Part shown: positions 33,648 to 42,265 of the stretch, piece after piece
Position numbering within the stretch: the stretch's first letter is position 1
Layout: each line of letters starts with the position of its first letter
From: Streptomyces roseirectus
GTDB lineage: Bacteria; Actinomycetota; Actinomycetes; Streptomycetales; Streptomycetaceae
Reading direction: 5' to 3'
Assembly: GCF_014489635.1 (NCBI RefSeq)
Contig: NZ_CP060828.1
Coordinates: forward strand, 6,470,001 to 6,534,000
Length of the DNA stretch: 64,000 nucleotides
Translations under genes and position numbers: made by a program
The notes under the pieces: model-generated
Databases searched by the model: none
What the model saw: the letters and a program-made list of their open reading frames with translations, nothing else
What the model was told of the DNA's origin: nothing

Positions 33648-34891
33648 CGACGGAGCTGAACCGCACCGGCACCCCGCTCCCACCCCTCACCTCCCTGCCG
33701 CGCCGCCTGCTGAAGCACCCCCGGCTGATGCACTACAACCGGCTCGCGGCGACGGTGTTCCTGGTGAACGCGGTCTGCCTGTACGCGAGTTGGCCCGTGA
33801 CCGAGCAGGGCATGGCGCACGCGGTCCTCACGAACCTCGCGCTGGCGATCCTCGTCCGCCAGCAGTACGTCATCAACTTCCTCTTCCGGGTGGCGACTTC
33901 AGCCCCGGTCAGTTGGCCGCTGCGGGTCCGCTGGACGCTGGGCAAGGTCTACCACTTCGGCGGACTGCACGTGGGCGGGGCGCTCGCGGGCACGGCGTGG
34001 TTCGCCGCGCTGACGCTCACGACGTCCAACGAGGCTGTGATGGCGGTGAGTTGGGTGCTGCTCGCGCTGCTGCTGGTCATCGTCGCGACCGCGCTGCCGC
34101 CCTTCCGGGCCCGGCATCACGACCACTTCGAGAAGATCCACCGCTTCGGCGGCTGGAGCGCGCTGGCCCTCTTCTGGACGCACACGCTCCTGACGGCCAC
34201 GGGCCCCGTCGAACCCGCGGTCCTCGCGGTCGTCACGTTCAGCGTCGCGCTGCCCTGGCTGCGGCTGCGCAAGGTGGACGTCCGGGTCGAACGGCCGTCC
34301 CCGCACGTGGTGTTGGCCCGCTTCGACTACGGCGAGACCCCGTTCGCCGGGTCCTCCACGGCCGTCAGCCGCAGCCCGCTCAAGGAGTGGCACTCCTTCG
34401 CGAACGTGCCGTCGCCGGGGGAGCGGGGCTTCCGGCTCACGATCTCGCGGGCCGGTGACTGGACGGGGAAGTTCATCGACGACCGGCCGGCCAAGGTGTG
34501 GGTGAAGGGCATCACCACCGCCGGGGTCGCCAACATCGAGGTGCTGTTCCGGAAGGTCGTCTACGTCGCCACCGGCAGCGGCATCGGGCCCTGCCTGCCG
34601 CACCTGCTCGCCGCCGAGGTGCCCTCGCGCCTCGTCTGGGCCACCCGCGATCCGCGCGTCACCTACGGCGACACCCTCGTCGACGAGATCCTCGCCGTGC
34701 AGCCCGACGCGGTCGTCTGGGACACGTCCCGCCGCGGCAAGCCCGACATGGTCGAACTCGCCCACGCCGCGTACCGGGACTTCGGGGCGGAGGCGGTCAT
34801 CTGCATCTCCAACAAGAAGCTCACCTGGCAGGTCGTCCACGGGCTCGAACGGCGCGGGATACCGGCGTACGGCGCTATCTGGGACTCCTAG
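33644..34891 (+). CDS. Membrane ferric-reductase-like oxidoreductase
   Basis: 415 aa. About six hydrophobic helices (residues 25-215) include histidines in YHFGGLHVGG, KIHRFGGW and WTHTLL that could ligate heme. The C-terminal half is an FNR-like domain with VYVATGSGIGPCLPHLLA (nucleotide loop) and a conserved-looking end, EAVICISNKKLTWQVVHGLERRGIPAYGAIWDS read in pieces. I recall very similar C-termini in fungal NRPS-like integral membrane proteins. It overlaps the adenylation gene by 4 nt, so it is cotranslated. Confidence 0.85.
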   Translation: MTTELNRTGTPLPPLTSLPRRLLKHPRLMHYNRLAATVFLVNAVCLYASWPVTEQGMAHAVLTNLALAILVRQQYVINFLFRVATSAPVSWPLRVRWTLGKVYHFGGLHVGGALAGTAWFAALTLTTSNEAVMAVSWVLLALLLVIVATALPPFRARHHDHFEKIHRFGGWSALALFWTHTLLTATGPVEPAVLAVVTFSVALPWLRLRKVDVRVERPSPHVVLARFDYGETPFAGSSTAVSRSPLKEWHSFANVPSPGERGFRLTISRAGDWTGKFIDDRPAKVWVKGITTAGVANIEVLFRKVVYVATGSGIGPCLPHLLAAEVPSRLVWATRDPRVTYGDTLVDEILAVQPDAVVWDTSRRGKPDMVELAHAAYRDFGAEAVICISNKKLTWQVVHGLERRGIPAYGAIWDS

Positions 34892-34905
34892 AAAGGGAAC
34901 TGACG

Positions 34906-35673
34906 ATGCGTCATCTCAAAGTCGAGCGGTACGACGCCGTCGTGCTCGTCCGGCTGCACCGGCCGCAGGTCCTCAACGCGCTCAGCGCCGACCTGCTCGC
35001 CGAACTCCTCGACACCGTACGGCCGTTGGACGACGACCCGGAGGTCGGCTGCGTCGTCCTCACCGGCTCCGAGCGGGCGTTCGCCGCGGGCGCCGACATC
35101 CGGGAGATGGCCGGGAAGAGCGCCGCCGAGATGCTGGCCGAGGACTACTTCGGGGCGTGGGAGGAGTTCGCCGACCTCCGCGTCCCGAAGGTCGCCGCCG
35201 TCAACGGGGTTGCCCTGGGCGGAGGGTGTGAACTCGCCATGATGTGCGACCTCGTGATCGCGGGCCAGTCGGCGCGGTTCGGGCAGCCCGAGGTCAAGCT
35301 GGGGGTGATCCCGGGGATCGGCGGCACCCAGCGGCTGACCCGGCTGGTCGGCCGCGCCAAGGCGATGGACCTGATCCTCACCGGCCGCACCATGGACGCC
35401 GACGAGGCCCTGACCGCCGGGCTCGTCTCCCGCGTCGTCCCCGACGACCGCGTCCTGCCCGAGGCGCTGGCGGCGGCGGCCACCGTCGCCTCCCACGGCC
35501 GTCTCGCCGTCCGGGCCGCGCGCGACTGCGTCGACCGGGCGCTGGAGACGGGGCTGCGCGACGGCGTCCGCTACGAACGCCGCGCGTTCCACGGCCTGTT
35601 CGCCACGCGGGACCAGCGGGAGGGGATGACGGCGTTTCTGGAGAAACGCGCGCCGCGCTTCACCGGCCGCTAG
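34906..35673 (+). CDS. Enoyl-CoA hydratase/isomerase
   Basis: 255 aa crotonase-fold enzyme. The oxyanion-hole segments AFAAGADIREM and NGVALGGGCELAMMCD are clear, and catalytic glutamates occur near VIPGIGGTQRLTRLVG. It would hydrate or isomerise an enoyl-CoA (or a carrier-bound acyl group). It is the third gene of the adenylation operon, 14 nt after the oxidoreductase stop, with AAAGGGAA upstream of its ATG. Its 3' end overlaps the convergent SanA-like gene by 14 bp. Confidence 0.93.
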   Translation: MRHLKVERYDAVVLVRLHRPQVLNALSADLLAELLDTVRPLDDDPEVGCVVLTGSERAFAAGADIREMAGKSAAEMLAEDYFGAWEEFADLRVPKVAAVNGVALGGGCELAMMCDLVIAGQSARFGQPEVKLGVIPGIGGTQRLTRLVGRAKAMDLILTGRTMDADEALTAGLVSRVVPDDRVLPEALAAAATVASHGRLAVRAARDCVDRALETGLRDGVRYERRAFHGLFATRDQREGMTAFLEKRAPRFTGR

Positions 35674-36346
35674 CGAGCGCCTGCCCGATCCCCGGTTCCC
35701 TCGGGCCCAGGAACCGGGGGTCCGGGTCGAGGAGGACGTCCATCGCCGCCTTGCCCGCCGCGAACACCTCGCGGGCGCCGCCGTACAGCCACGTCGCGTC
35801 GCGCTTCTCGGCCACGCCGACGCCGTACGAGTCGATCCCCGCGGCCTCGCACAGGGCGACGGCCCTGCGGATGTGGAACCCCTGGCTGATCAGGACCGCG
35901 CGGTCCACGCCGAAGATCTTCTTGGCGCGCACGCACGAGTCCCACGTGTCGAACCCCGCGAAATCGCTCACCACGCGCTCGTCCGGCACACCGTGCCGCG
36001 TCAGGTACGTCCGCATCGCGTCCGGCTCGTCGTAGTCCTCCCGGCTGTTGTCCCCGGTCACCAGGACGACCTTGACGCGGCCCTCCCGGTACAGATCCAC
36101 CGCCGCGTTCAGCCGCCCCCGCAGGTACGGCGACGGCTCGTCGTTCCACAATCCCGCCCCGAAGACGACGGCGACGTCCCTGCGCGGCGCGTCAGCCGTC
36201 GTCCCGAACCGCCCGGACGTCGACACGAACAGCCACGTCGACGGCAGCAGCGCCAGCACGCACAGCGCCATCACCCCCTGCACGAGCCGCCGCTGACCGG
36301 CGCGCGTACGCGGCAGACGCGGCCTCCACACCATCGGCTTCCCCAT
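35660..36346 (-). CDS. SanA/YdcF-like membrane protein (DUF218)
   Basis: 228 aa with one N-terminal membrane helix (about 23-42). The DUF218 domain shows VAVVFGAGLWNDEPSPYLRGRLNAA, VVLVTGDNSREDYDEPDAMR, DFAGFDTWDSCVRAKKIFGV and LISQGFHIRRAV, typical of SanA-type proteins linked to envelope integrity or vancomycin tolerance. The ATG at 36346 has GGGGAGGGG upstream. Confidence 0.9.
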   Translation of the reverse strand: MGKPMVWRPRLPRTRAGQRRLVQGVMALCVLALLPSTWLFVSTSGRFGTTADAPRRDVAVVFGAGLWNDEPSPYLRGRLNAAVDLYREGRVKVVLVTGDNSREDYDEPDAMRTYLTRHGVPDERVVSDFAGFDTWDSCVRAKKIFGVDRAVLISQGFHIRRAVALCEAAGIDSYGVGVAEKRDATWLYGGAREVFAAGKAAMDVLLDPDPRFLGPREPGIGQALASGR

Positions 36347-36737
36347 GAACACCCCTCCCCGGACACCTTCCACCAGGCAAGACGCGCTCTGACCGGGTTT
36401 GGTTCAGCGCGCCGACGCTGCGCGACCGGTGCCGCCGGGTGGTCCCTGCCGGACGGGGCGGGCGGGGCGTGGCGGCGTGGTGAGGCCGCCGGTCCCGGTG
36501 GTTCCTGTCGGACGGGACGGCCGGGCTGGAGCGGCGTGGCGAGGCCGTCACCGACCCCGGTGGTTCCTGTCGGACGGGGCGGGCGGGGCGTGGCGGCGTA
36601 GCGAGGGCCCCGCCGACCCCGGTGGTCCGGCGGGGCCGGTGTCCCTCACACCCCGGCCCCGCGCGCCGTGAACCCCCGGAAAACACCCGTGACGGTCGCG
36701 CAACCGGTCCGCAACGCCCCTGCGCGAGGATCGGGGC
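36347..36737. other. 391-bp intergenic region holding a tandem repeat
   Basis: No coding sequence is supported between the SanA-like gene and the chelatase gene. Most of the space is taken up by a 62-bp tandem repeat, annotated separately; the chelatase promoter must lie in the last 100 bp. Confidence 0.5.
36438..36629. repeat. Tandem repeat, about 62 bp x 3 plus a partial copy
   Basis: Units begin at 36438, 36497, 36559 and (partial) 36621 with GGTGGTTCC or GGTGGTCC, followed by TGTCGGACGGGGCGGG-like and GGCGTGGCGGCG-like segments. Periods are 59, 62 and 62 bp. The third unit is closest to the first across the GGGCGGGGCGTGGCGGCG part. It is a non-coding minisatellite; no interspersed unique spacers exist, so it is not a CRISPR. 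Confidence 0.75.
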
Positions 36738-37502
36738 ATGTCCAGCCAGCTCAGCTTCGTCGCCCGGAGGCGCACCGCCTCGCCCGCTCTGGTGGTCGTC
36801 GCGCACGGCAGCCGTGACCCGCGTGCGCTGCGGACCGTCGGCGCGCTCCTGGAGCGCGTGCGCGCGCTCCGCCCCGGGCTGCCGGTCCACCTCGGGCACA
36901 TCGAGCTGAACGAACCGCTGCTGACGGACACGCTCGCGGGTCTGGAGGGCGAGGACGTGGTGCTGGTCCCGCTCCTGCTGGGCCGCGGGTACCACATCAA
37001 GCGGGACATCCCGGAGATGGCGGCGGCGACGCACCCCCACGCGCGCGTGGCGGGCGCGCTCGGCCCGCACCCCCTCTTGGTCGACACCCTGGTGTCCCGC
37101 CTGGACGAGGCCGGCTGGCCCTCGCGGGCGACGGACGCCGAACGCCGCGAAACAGCGGTCGTCCTCGCGGCAGCCGGCTCCCGCGACCCCGACAACGCGG
37201 CCGACACCAACCGCACCGCCCACCTCCTCTCGGCCCGCCTCGGCGTCCCGGTCGTCCCGGCCTACGCCTCCACCGCCGAACCGGCCGTCCCGCGCGCGAT
37301 AACCGACCTCACCGCACGCGGGTACACCCGCATAGCCGTCGCCTCCTACTTCACCGCCCCCGGCCGCTTCGCCACCGAATCCGCCCAAGCCGCCCCCTGG
37401 CTCGTCTCCGCCCCCCTCGGCACCCACGACGCCATGGCCCGCCTCCTCCTCCACCGCTACGACGAGAACACAGCGGCGAACGGCAACAGCAACGCGGCAT
37501 GA
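36738..37502 (+). CDS. Sirohydrochlorin chelatase (CbiX/SirB family)
   Basis: 254 aa made of two CbiX half-domains. The first has [12 protein letters not shown] with the metal/substrate His and [18 protein letters not shown] with a second His; the second half carries [17 protein letters not shown] and [12 protein letters not shown], where the His positions are replaced. The enzyme inserts Fe2+ (or Co2+) into sirohydrochlorin to make siroheme, the cofactor of NirB encoded upstream in this window. ATG with GAGGA about 8 nt upstream. Confidence 0.88.
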   Translation: MSSQLSFVARRRTASPALVVVAHGSRDPRALRTVGALLERVRALRPGLPVHLGHIELNEPLLTDTLAGLEGEDVVLVPLLLGRGYHIKRDIPEMAAATHPHARVAGALGPHPLLVDTLVSRLDEAGWPSRATDAERRETAVVLAAAGSRDPDNAADTNRTAHLLSARLGVPVVPAYASTAEPAVPRAITDLTARGYTRIAVASYFTAPGRFATESAQAAPWLVSAPLGTHDAMARLLLHRYDENTAANGNSNAA

Positions 37503-37617
37503 CCTTGGGGTCGGAAGCGGAACCCCGGCCGGATCCCCCGACACCGGACGCCACCGGCGCGGGGTGAGCGCGGAGGGGTGCGGGCGAATTGTCAGTGGGT
37601 GCCCTTACTGTCGAAGC

Positions 37618-38964
37618 ATGGAAGGCACCGACCCGAACCCCGACCCCGGCAGCAGCCACGCCCCGACCACCGACGCCGACTACCACCGCCCCGCCGACGA
37701 CCCCGCGCACACCCCCTACGCCGGCCCCGCCACGGACCGCTGGGCCCCCGAGCCCGACAAGCGCCCGGGTCGGACCGCCTTCCAGCGTGACCGTGCCCGG
37801 CTGCTGCACTCCTCCGCGTTGCGGAGGCTCGCGGGGAAGACGCAGGTGGTGACGCCGGGTACGCAGGGCCCGGTGTGGGACGCGAGTCCGCGGACGCGGC
37901 TGACGCACTCGTTGGAGTGCGCGCAGGTCGGCAGGGAGCTGGGCGCGGCGCTGGGCTGCGACCCGGACCTGGTGGAGGCGGCCTGCCTGGCGCACGACCT
38001 GGGCCACCCGCCCTTCGGGCACAACGGCGAACAGGCGCTGAACGACTTCGCGAAGGACTGCGGCGGCTTCGAGGGCAACGCCCAGTCGCTGCGCCTGCTC
38101 ACCCGCATCGAACCCAAGCGCTTCACCCCGGAGGGCTCGGTCGGCCTGAACCTCACGCGCGCGACGCTCGACGCGGCGACCAAGTACCCGTGGCCCAGAG
38201 GCGCCCACCCCACGGACCCGGCCTCGCCGAAGTTCGGCGTGTACGACGACGACCGCCCGGTCTTCGACTGGATCCGCAAGGAGTCCCCCGGCACCCGCGC
38301 GTGCTTCGAGGCCCAGATCATGGACTGGTCGGACGACGTGGCCTATTCGGTCCACGACGTGGAGGACGGCCTGCACGCGGGCCACATCGACCCGGCGTGC
38401 CTGTACGCGCGCGAGGAGCGCGAGGAGATCTTCCGCGTGGCGGTGGGCCGTTACGTCCCCGCGGACACGGATCCGGCCGAACTCGCCGCCGCCCTCGACC
38501 GCCTCCTCGCCGAGGAGTGGTGGCCGCACGGCTACGACGGCACGGCGGTCGCGCAGGCCCGCCTCAAGGACGCCACCAGCCAGCTCATCGGCCGCTTCTG
38601 CCTCGCAGCCGAGGGCGCCACCCGCGCCCGCTACGGGAGCGGGCGCCTCACGCGCTACGGCGCCGAACTCGTCGTCCCTCGCGAGATCCGCCTGGAGTGC
38701 GCCGTCCTCAAGGCCGTCGCCGACCGGTACGTCATGCAGCGCGCCGAACAGGAGCGCCTGCGCGCCGACCAGCGCATCGTGATCACGGAACTCGCCGAAG
38801 CGCTCACCGCGCGGGCGCCCTACGGACTCGACCCCCAGTTCCACGCGCTGTTCGTCAAGGCGCCGGACGACCGCTCCCGCGAACGGGTGATCGTCGACCA
38901 GATCGCCTCCCTCACCGACGCGTCCGCGAGGGCCCTGCACATACGGCTGAGAGGCCGCACCTGA
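37618..38964 (+). CDS. dgt: Deoxyguanosinetriphosphate triphosphohydrolase (HD-domain dGTPase)
   Basis: 448 aa cytoplasmic enzyme cleaving dNTPs to deoxynucleoside and triphosphate. HD-motif residues are present in [32 protein letters not shown] and [12 protein letters not shown]. The [30 protein letters not shown] read in pieces is typical of actinobacterial dGTPases. The ATG at 37618 (MEGTD) is preferred since homologues start here, although the ribosome site is weak and an in-frame GTG lies at 37564. It precedes dnaG-linked genes. Confidence 0.93.
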   Translation: MEGTDPNPDPGSSHAPTTDADYHRPADDPAHTPYAGPATDRWAPEPDKRPGRTAFQRDRARLLHSSALRRLAGKTQVVTPGTQGPVWDASPRTRLTHSLECAQVGRELGAALGCDPDLVEAACLAHDLGHPPFGHNGEQALNDFAKDCGGFEGNAQSLRLLTRIEPKRFTPEGSVGLNLTRATLDAATKYPWPRGAHPTDPASPKFGVYDDDRPVFDWIRKESPGTRACFEAQIMDWSDDVAYSVHDVEDGLHAGHIDPACLYAREEREEIFRVAVGRYVPADTDPAELAAALDRLLAEEWWPHGYDGTAVAQARLKDATSQLIGRFCLAAEGATRARYGSGRLTRYGAELVVPREIRLECAVLKAVADRYVMQRAEQERLRADQRIVITELAEALTARAPYGLDPQFHALFVKAPDDRSRERVIVDQIASLTDASARALHIRLRGRT

Positions 38965-39052
38965 GATCGCCCCGCAGGGGCACTACCCCTTCCCCCCGAC
39001 CGTCGCGTGCGGGACGCTCGCACGTGACGGCACCCTTACGAGGAGGCATCAA

Positions 39053-40309
39053 GTGGTCGACGCGGATCAGACGTTCGTCATCGTCGGAGGCGGCCTGGCC
39101 GGCGCCAAAGCTGCCGAGGCGCTGCGGGCGGAGGGCTTCACCGGGCGCGTGATACTGATCTGCGACGAACGCGACCACCCCTACGAGCGCCCGCCCCTGT
39201 CGAAGGGCTTCCTGCTCGGCAAGGAGGAGCGCGACAGCGTCTTCGTCCACGAACCGGCCTGGTACGCGCGCAACGACATCGAACTGCACCTCGGCCAGAC
39301 GGTCACCGCGATCGACCGCGCCGCGAAGACGGTCCGCCTGGGCGACGGCACGATCGTCGCGTACGACAAGCTGCTCCTGGCCACCGGCGCCGAACCGCAC
39401 CGCCTCGACATCCCCGGCACCGGCCTCGCGGGCGTCCACCACCTGCGCCGCCTCGCCCACGCCGAACGCCTCAAGGGCGTCCTCGCCGCCCTGGGCCGCG
39501 ACAACGGTCACCTGGTCATCGCCGGCGCCGGCTGGATCGGCCTGGAGGTCGCCGCGGCGGCCCGCACGTACGGCGCCGAGGTCACCGTCGTCGAACCCGC
39601 CCCGACGCCCCTGCACGGCGTCCTGGGCCCCGAACTGGGCCAGCTCTTCGCCGACCTGCACGCCGAGCACGGCGTCCGCTTCCACTTCGGCGCCCGGCTC
39701 ACCGAGATCGTCGGCCAGGACGGCATGGTCCTCGCCGTGCGCACCGACGACGGCGAGGAGCACCCCGCGCACGACGTCCTCGCCGCGATCGGTGCGGCCC
39801 CGCGCACGGCCCTCGCCGAGGCCGCGGGGCTCGCCCTCGTCGACCGCGCGGACGGCGGCGGCATCGCGGTCGACGCGAGCCTGCGCACGTCCGACCCGGC
39901 CATCCACGCCGCCGGGGACGTCGCCTCGTTCCCGTTCTCCGACTCCCGGCTGCGCGTCGAGCACTGGGCCAACGCCCTCAACAGCGGCCCCGCCGCCGCG
40001 CGCGCGATGCTCGGCAAGGAGGTCACCTACGACCGGGTGCCCTACTTCTTCTCCGACCAGTACGACCTGGGAATGGAGTACAGCGGGTGGGCGCCGCCCG
40101 GCTCGTACGACCAGGTGGTGATCCGGGGGGACGCCGGGAAGCGGGAGTTCATCGCGTTCTGGCTGGCCGAGGGCCGGGTCCTGGCCGGCATGAACGTGAA
40201 TGTGTGGGACGTCACAGAACAGATCCAGCGGCTGATCAGGAGCGGCGCCCAGGTGGACCCCGACGCCCTCGCGGACCCGAGCGTCGGCCTGGACACCCTC
40301 GGTATGTGA
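39053..40309 (+). CDS. Ferredoxin reductase-like FAD/NAD-dependent oxidoreductase
   Basis: 418 aa. Two Rossmann motifs: FVIVGGGLAGAKAAEALR (FAD, near residue 8) and LVIAGAGWIGLEVAAAAR (NAD, near 150). ERPPLSKGFL and IHAAGDVASF (FAD ribityl contact) fit the putidaredoxin/rhodocoxin reductase family, which passes electrons from NADH to a ferredoxin. The C-terminal reductase dimerisation part is present. The GTG has GAGGAGG 6 nt upstream. The partner ferredoxin or P450 is not in the window. A 41-nt hairpin follows the stop. Confidence 0.92.
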   Translation: MVDADQTFVIVGGGLAGAKAAEALRAEGFTGRVILICDERDHPYERPPLSKGFLLGKEERDSVFVHEPAWYARNDIELHLGQTVTAIDRAAKTVRLGDGTIVAYDKLLLATGAEPHRLDIPGTGLAGVHHLRRLAHAERLKGVLAALGRDNGHLVIAGAGWIGLEVAAAARTYGAEVTVVEPAPTPLHGVLGPELGQLFADLHAEHGVRFHFGARLTEIVGQDGMVLAVRTDDGEEHPAHDVLAAIGAAPRTALAEAAGLALVDRADGGGIAVDASLRTSDPAIHAAGDVASFPFSDSRLRVEHWANALNSGPAAARAMLGKEVTYDRVPYFFSDQYDLGMEYSGWAPPGSYDQVVIRGDAGKREFIAFWLAEGRVLAGMNVNVWDVTEQIQRLIRSGAQVDPDALADPSVGLDTLGM

Positions 40310-40314
40310 GTACA

Positions 40315-40355
40315 GGGGTACTGAAGGCACTGACGTTCAGTACCTTCAGTACCCC
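40315..40355. terminator. 41-nt near-perfect hairpin between oxidoreductase and dnaG
   Basis: The 13-bp arms GGGGTACTGAAGG (40315-40327) and CCTTCAGTACCCC (40343-40355) are perfect. The interval also pairs with itself (ACTGA-CGT-TCAGT), extending the stem to 18 of 20 possible pairs. It begins 5 nt after the upstream stop and ends 14 nt before the dnaG GTG. It may terminate the upstream transcript or act in the dnaG leader. Confidence 0.65.
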
Positions 40356-40369
40356 CGTAGAATTCCTGC

Positions 40370-42265
40370 GTGGCAGGACGGATCAACGACGAGGACGTGA
40401 AGGCGGTACGGGACGCGGTCCCGATCGACGCCGTGGTCTCCGAGTACCTGCAACTGCGCAACGCGGGCGGCGGCAACCTCAAGGGCCTGTGCCCCTTCCA
40501 CGACGAGAAGTCCCCGTCGTTCCAGGTCAGCCCCAGCAAGGGCCTCTTCCACTGCTTCGGCTGCCAGGAGGGCGGCGACACCATCACGTTCGTGATGAAG
40601 GTCGACCACCTCACGTTCTCCGAGTCGGTCGAACGCCTCGCCGCGCGCGCGGGCATCACCCTCAGGTACGAGGAGGGCGGCTACAACCCCTCCCACCAGC
40701 GCGGCGAGCGCATCCGCCTGGTCGAGGCCCACAAGGTCGCCGCCGAGTGGTACGCGGAGCAGCTGGCCATCAGCCCCGAGGCCGACACCGGCCGGATCTT
40801 CCTCGCCGAGCGCGGCTTCGACCAGGCCGCCGCCGTCCACTTCGGCGTCGGCTACAGCCCCCAGGGCTGGGACCACCTCACGCGCTTCCTGCGCGGCAAG
40901 GGCTTCAGCGACAAGGAACTCCTCCTGTCCGGCCTCGCCCAGGAGGGCCGCCGGGGCCCCATCGACCGCTTCCGGGGCCGCCTGATGTGGCCCATCCGCG
41001 ACATCGGCGGGGACGTCGTCGGCTTCGGCGCCCGCAAGCTGTACGAGGCCGACAACGGCCCCAAGTACCTGAACACGCCCGACACCGCGATCTACAAGAA
41101 GTCCCAGGTCCTGTACGGCATCGACCTCGCCAAGCAGCAGATCGCCAAGTCCAGCCGCGCGGTCGTCGTCGAGGGCTACACCGACGTCATGGCCTGCCAC
41201 CTCGCGGGCGTCACGACCGCCATCGCGACCTGCGGCACGGCCTTCGGCGGCGAGCACATCAAGATCCTGCGCCGCCTCCTCATGGACAACGGCAGCGCGC
41301 GCGTGATCTTCACCTTCGACGGCGACGCGGCGGGCCAGAAGGCCGCCCTGCGCGCCTTCGAGGACGACCAGAAGTTCGCCGCCGAGACGTACATCGCCGT
41401 CGCCCCCGACGGCATGGACCCCTGCGAACTGCGCCTCGCCAAGGGCGACGAGGCGGTCGCCGACCTGGTCGAACCCCGCACGCCGCTCTTCGAGTTCGCG
41501 CTGCGCCAGATCGTCTCCCGCTACGACCTCGACACCCCGGGCGGCCGCGCCGCCGCGCTCGACGAGGCCACCCCGGTCGTCGCGAAGATCAAGGAACGCA
41601 GCGTCCGGCGCGAGGTCGCCGTCCAACTGGCCGGGCTCGTCGGCATCCTGGACCAGGAGTTCGTCGTCGACCGCGTCGGCTACCTGGTGCGCCGAGGCGG
41701 CGGGAACGGCGCCCCCGAGCGCGCCCGCAAGCGCCTCGCCGAACTCGACGACACCCCTCGCCCCGTCGTCAGGGGCCCCGCCCTCCAACTGCGCAACCCC
41801 GTCTACGCCACCGAGCGCGAACTCCTCAAACTCGCCCTCCAGCGCCCCGATCTGGTCTCCCCGGCCTTCGACGCGTACGGGGTGGACGAGTTCACCTGCG
41901 CCCCCTACGCGGCCGTCCGCCAGGCCATCCTCGACGCGGGCGGCGCCGAGTACGGCATCGAGGACCCGCAGGACTACCTGATGTGCGTACGCGAGGTCGC
42001 CCCGGACGACACCGTGCGCGCGATGGTCACCGAGCTGGCCGTCGAGGCGATCATGCGCCGCACCGTGGACGACGTCTACGCGGGCGCGCAGCTCGTCACC
42101 GTCCGCCGCCGCGCCGTCGAGCGCCGCATCCGCGACATCCAGTCCCAGCTGACCCGCCTCGCCACCGCCGGCGACCCCGCGCAACTGGCCGCCGTCCAGA
42201 ACGAGTTGTGGGTCCTCCAGGAGTACGACCGGGCACTACAGGCGCACGGCGTCGCCGCCCTCTGA
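40370..42265 (+). CDS. dnaG: DNA primase
   Basis: 631 aa, normal length. CHC2 zinc finger: Cys41, His44, Cys62, Cys65 in CPFHDEKSPS and HCFGCQEGGD. The TOPRIM catalytic part shows VVVEGYTDVMACHLAGV and IFTFDGDAAGQKAA; a C-terminal helicase-binding helical domain follows. It synthesises RNA primers at the replication fork. GTG start directly downstream of a large hairpin and without an obvious Shine-Dalgarno sequence, so translation may be modulated by the hairpin (inference). It converges with a 30-bp overlap on the AbiEii-type gene. Confidence 0.97.
   Translation: MAGRINDEDVKAVRDAVPIDAVVSEYLQLRNAGGGNLKGLCPFHDEKSPSFQVSPSKGLFHCFGCQEGGDTITFVMKVDHLTFSESVERLAARAGITLRYEEGGYNPSHQRGERIRLVEAHKVAAEWYAEQLAISPEADTGRIFLAERGFDQAAAVHFGVGYSPQGWDHLTRFLRGKGFSDKELLLSGLAQEGRRGPIDRFRGRLMWPIRDIGGDVVGFGARKLYEADNGPKYLNTPDTAIYKKSQVLYGIDLAKQQIAKSSRAVVVEGYTDVMACHLAGVTTAIATCGTAFGGEHIKILRRLLMDNGSARVIFTFDGDAAGQKAALRAFEDDQKFAAETYIAVAPDGMDPCELRLAKGDEAVADLVEPRTPLFEFALRQIVSRYDLDTPGGRAAALDEATPVVAKIKERSVRREVAVQLAGLVGILDQEFVVDRVGYLVRRGGGNGAPERARKRLAELDDTPRPVVRGPALQLRNPVYATERELLKLALQRPDLVSPAFDAYGVDEFTCAPYAAVRQAILDAGGAEYGIEDPQDYLMCVREVAPDDTVRAMVTELAVEAIMRRTVDDVYAGAQLVTVRRRAVERRIRDIQSQLTRLATAGDPAQLAAVQNELWVLQEYDRALQAHGVAAL

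Noticed and set aside
36438..36629. Tandem repeat as a CRISPR array
   Set aside because: Units are contiguous, imperfect and about 62 bp long without unique spacers; no cas genes are nearby.
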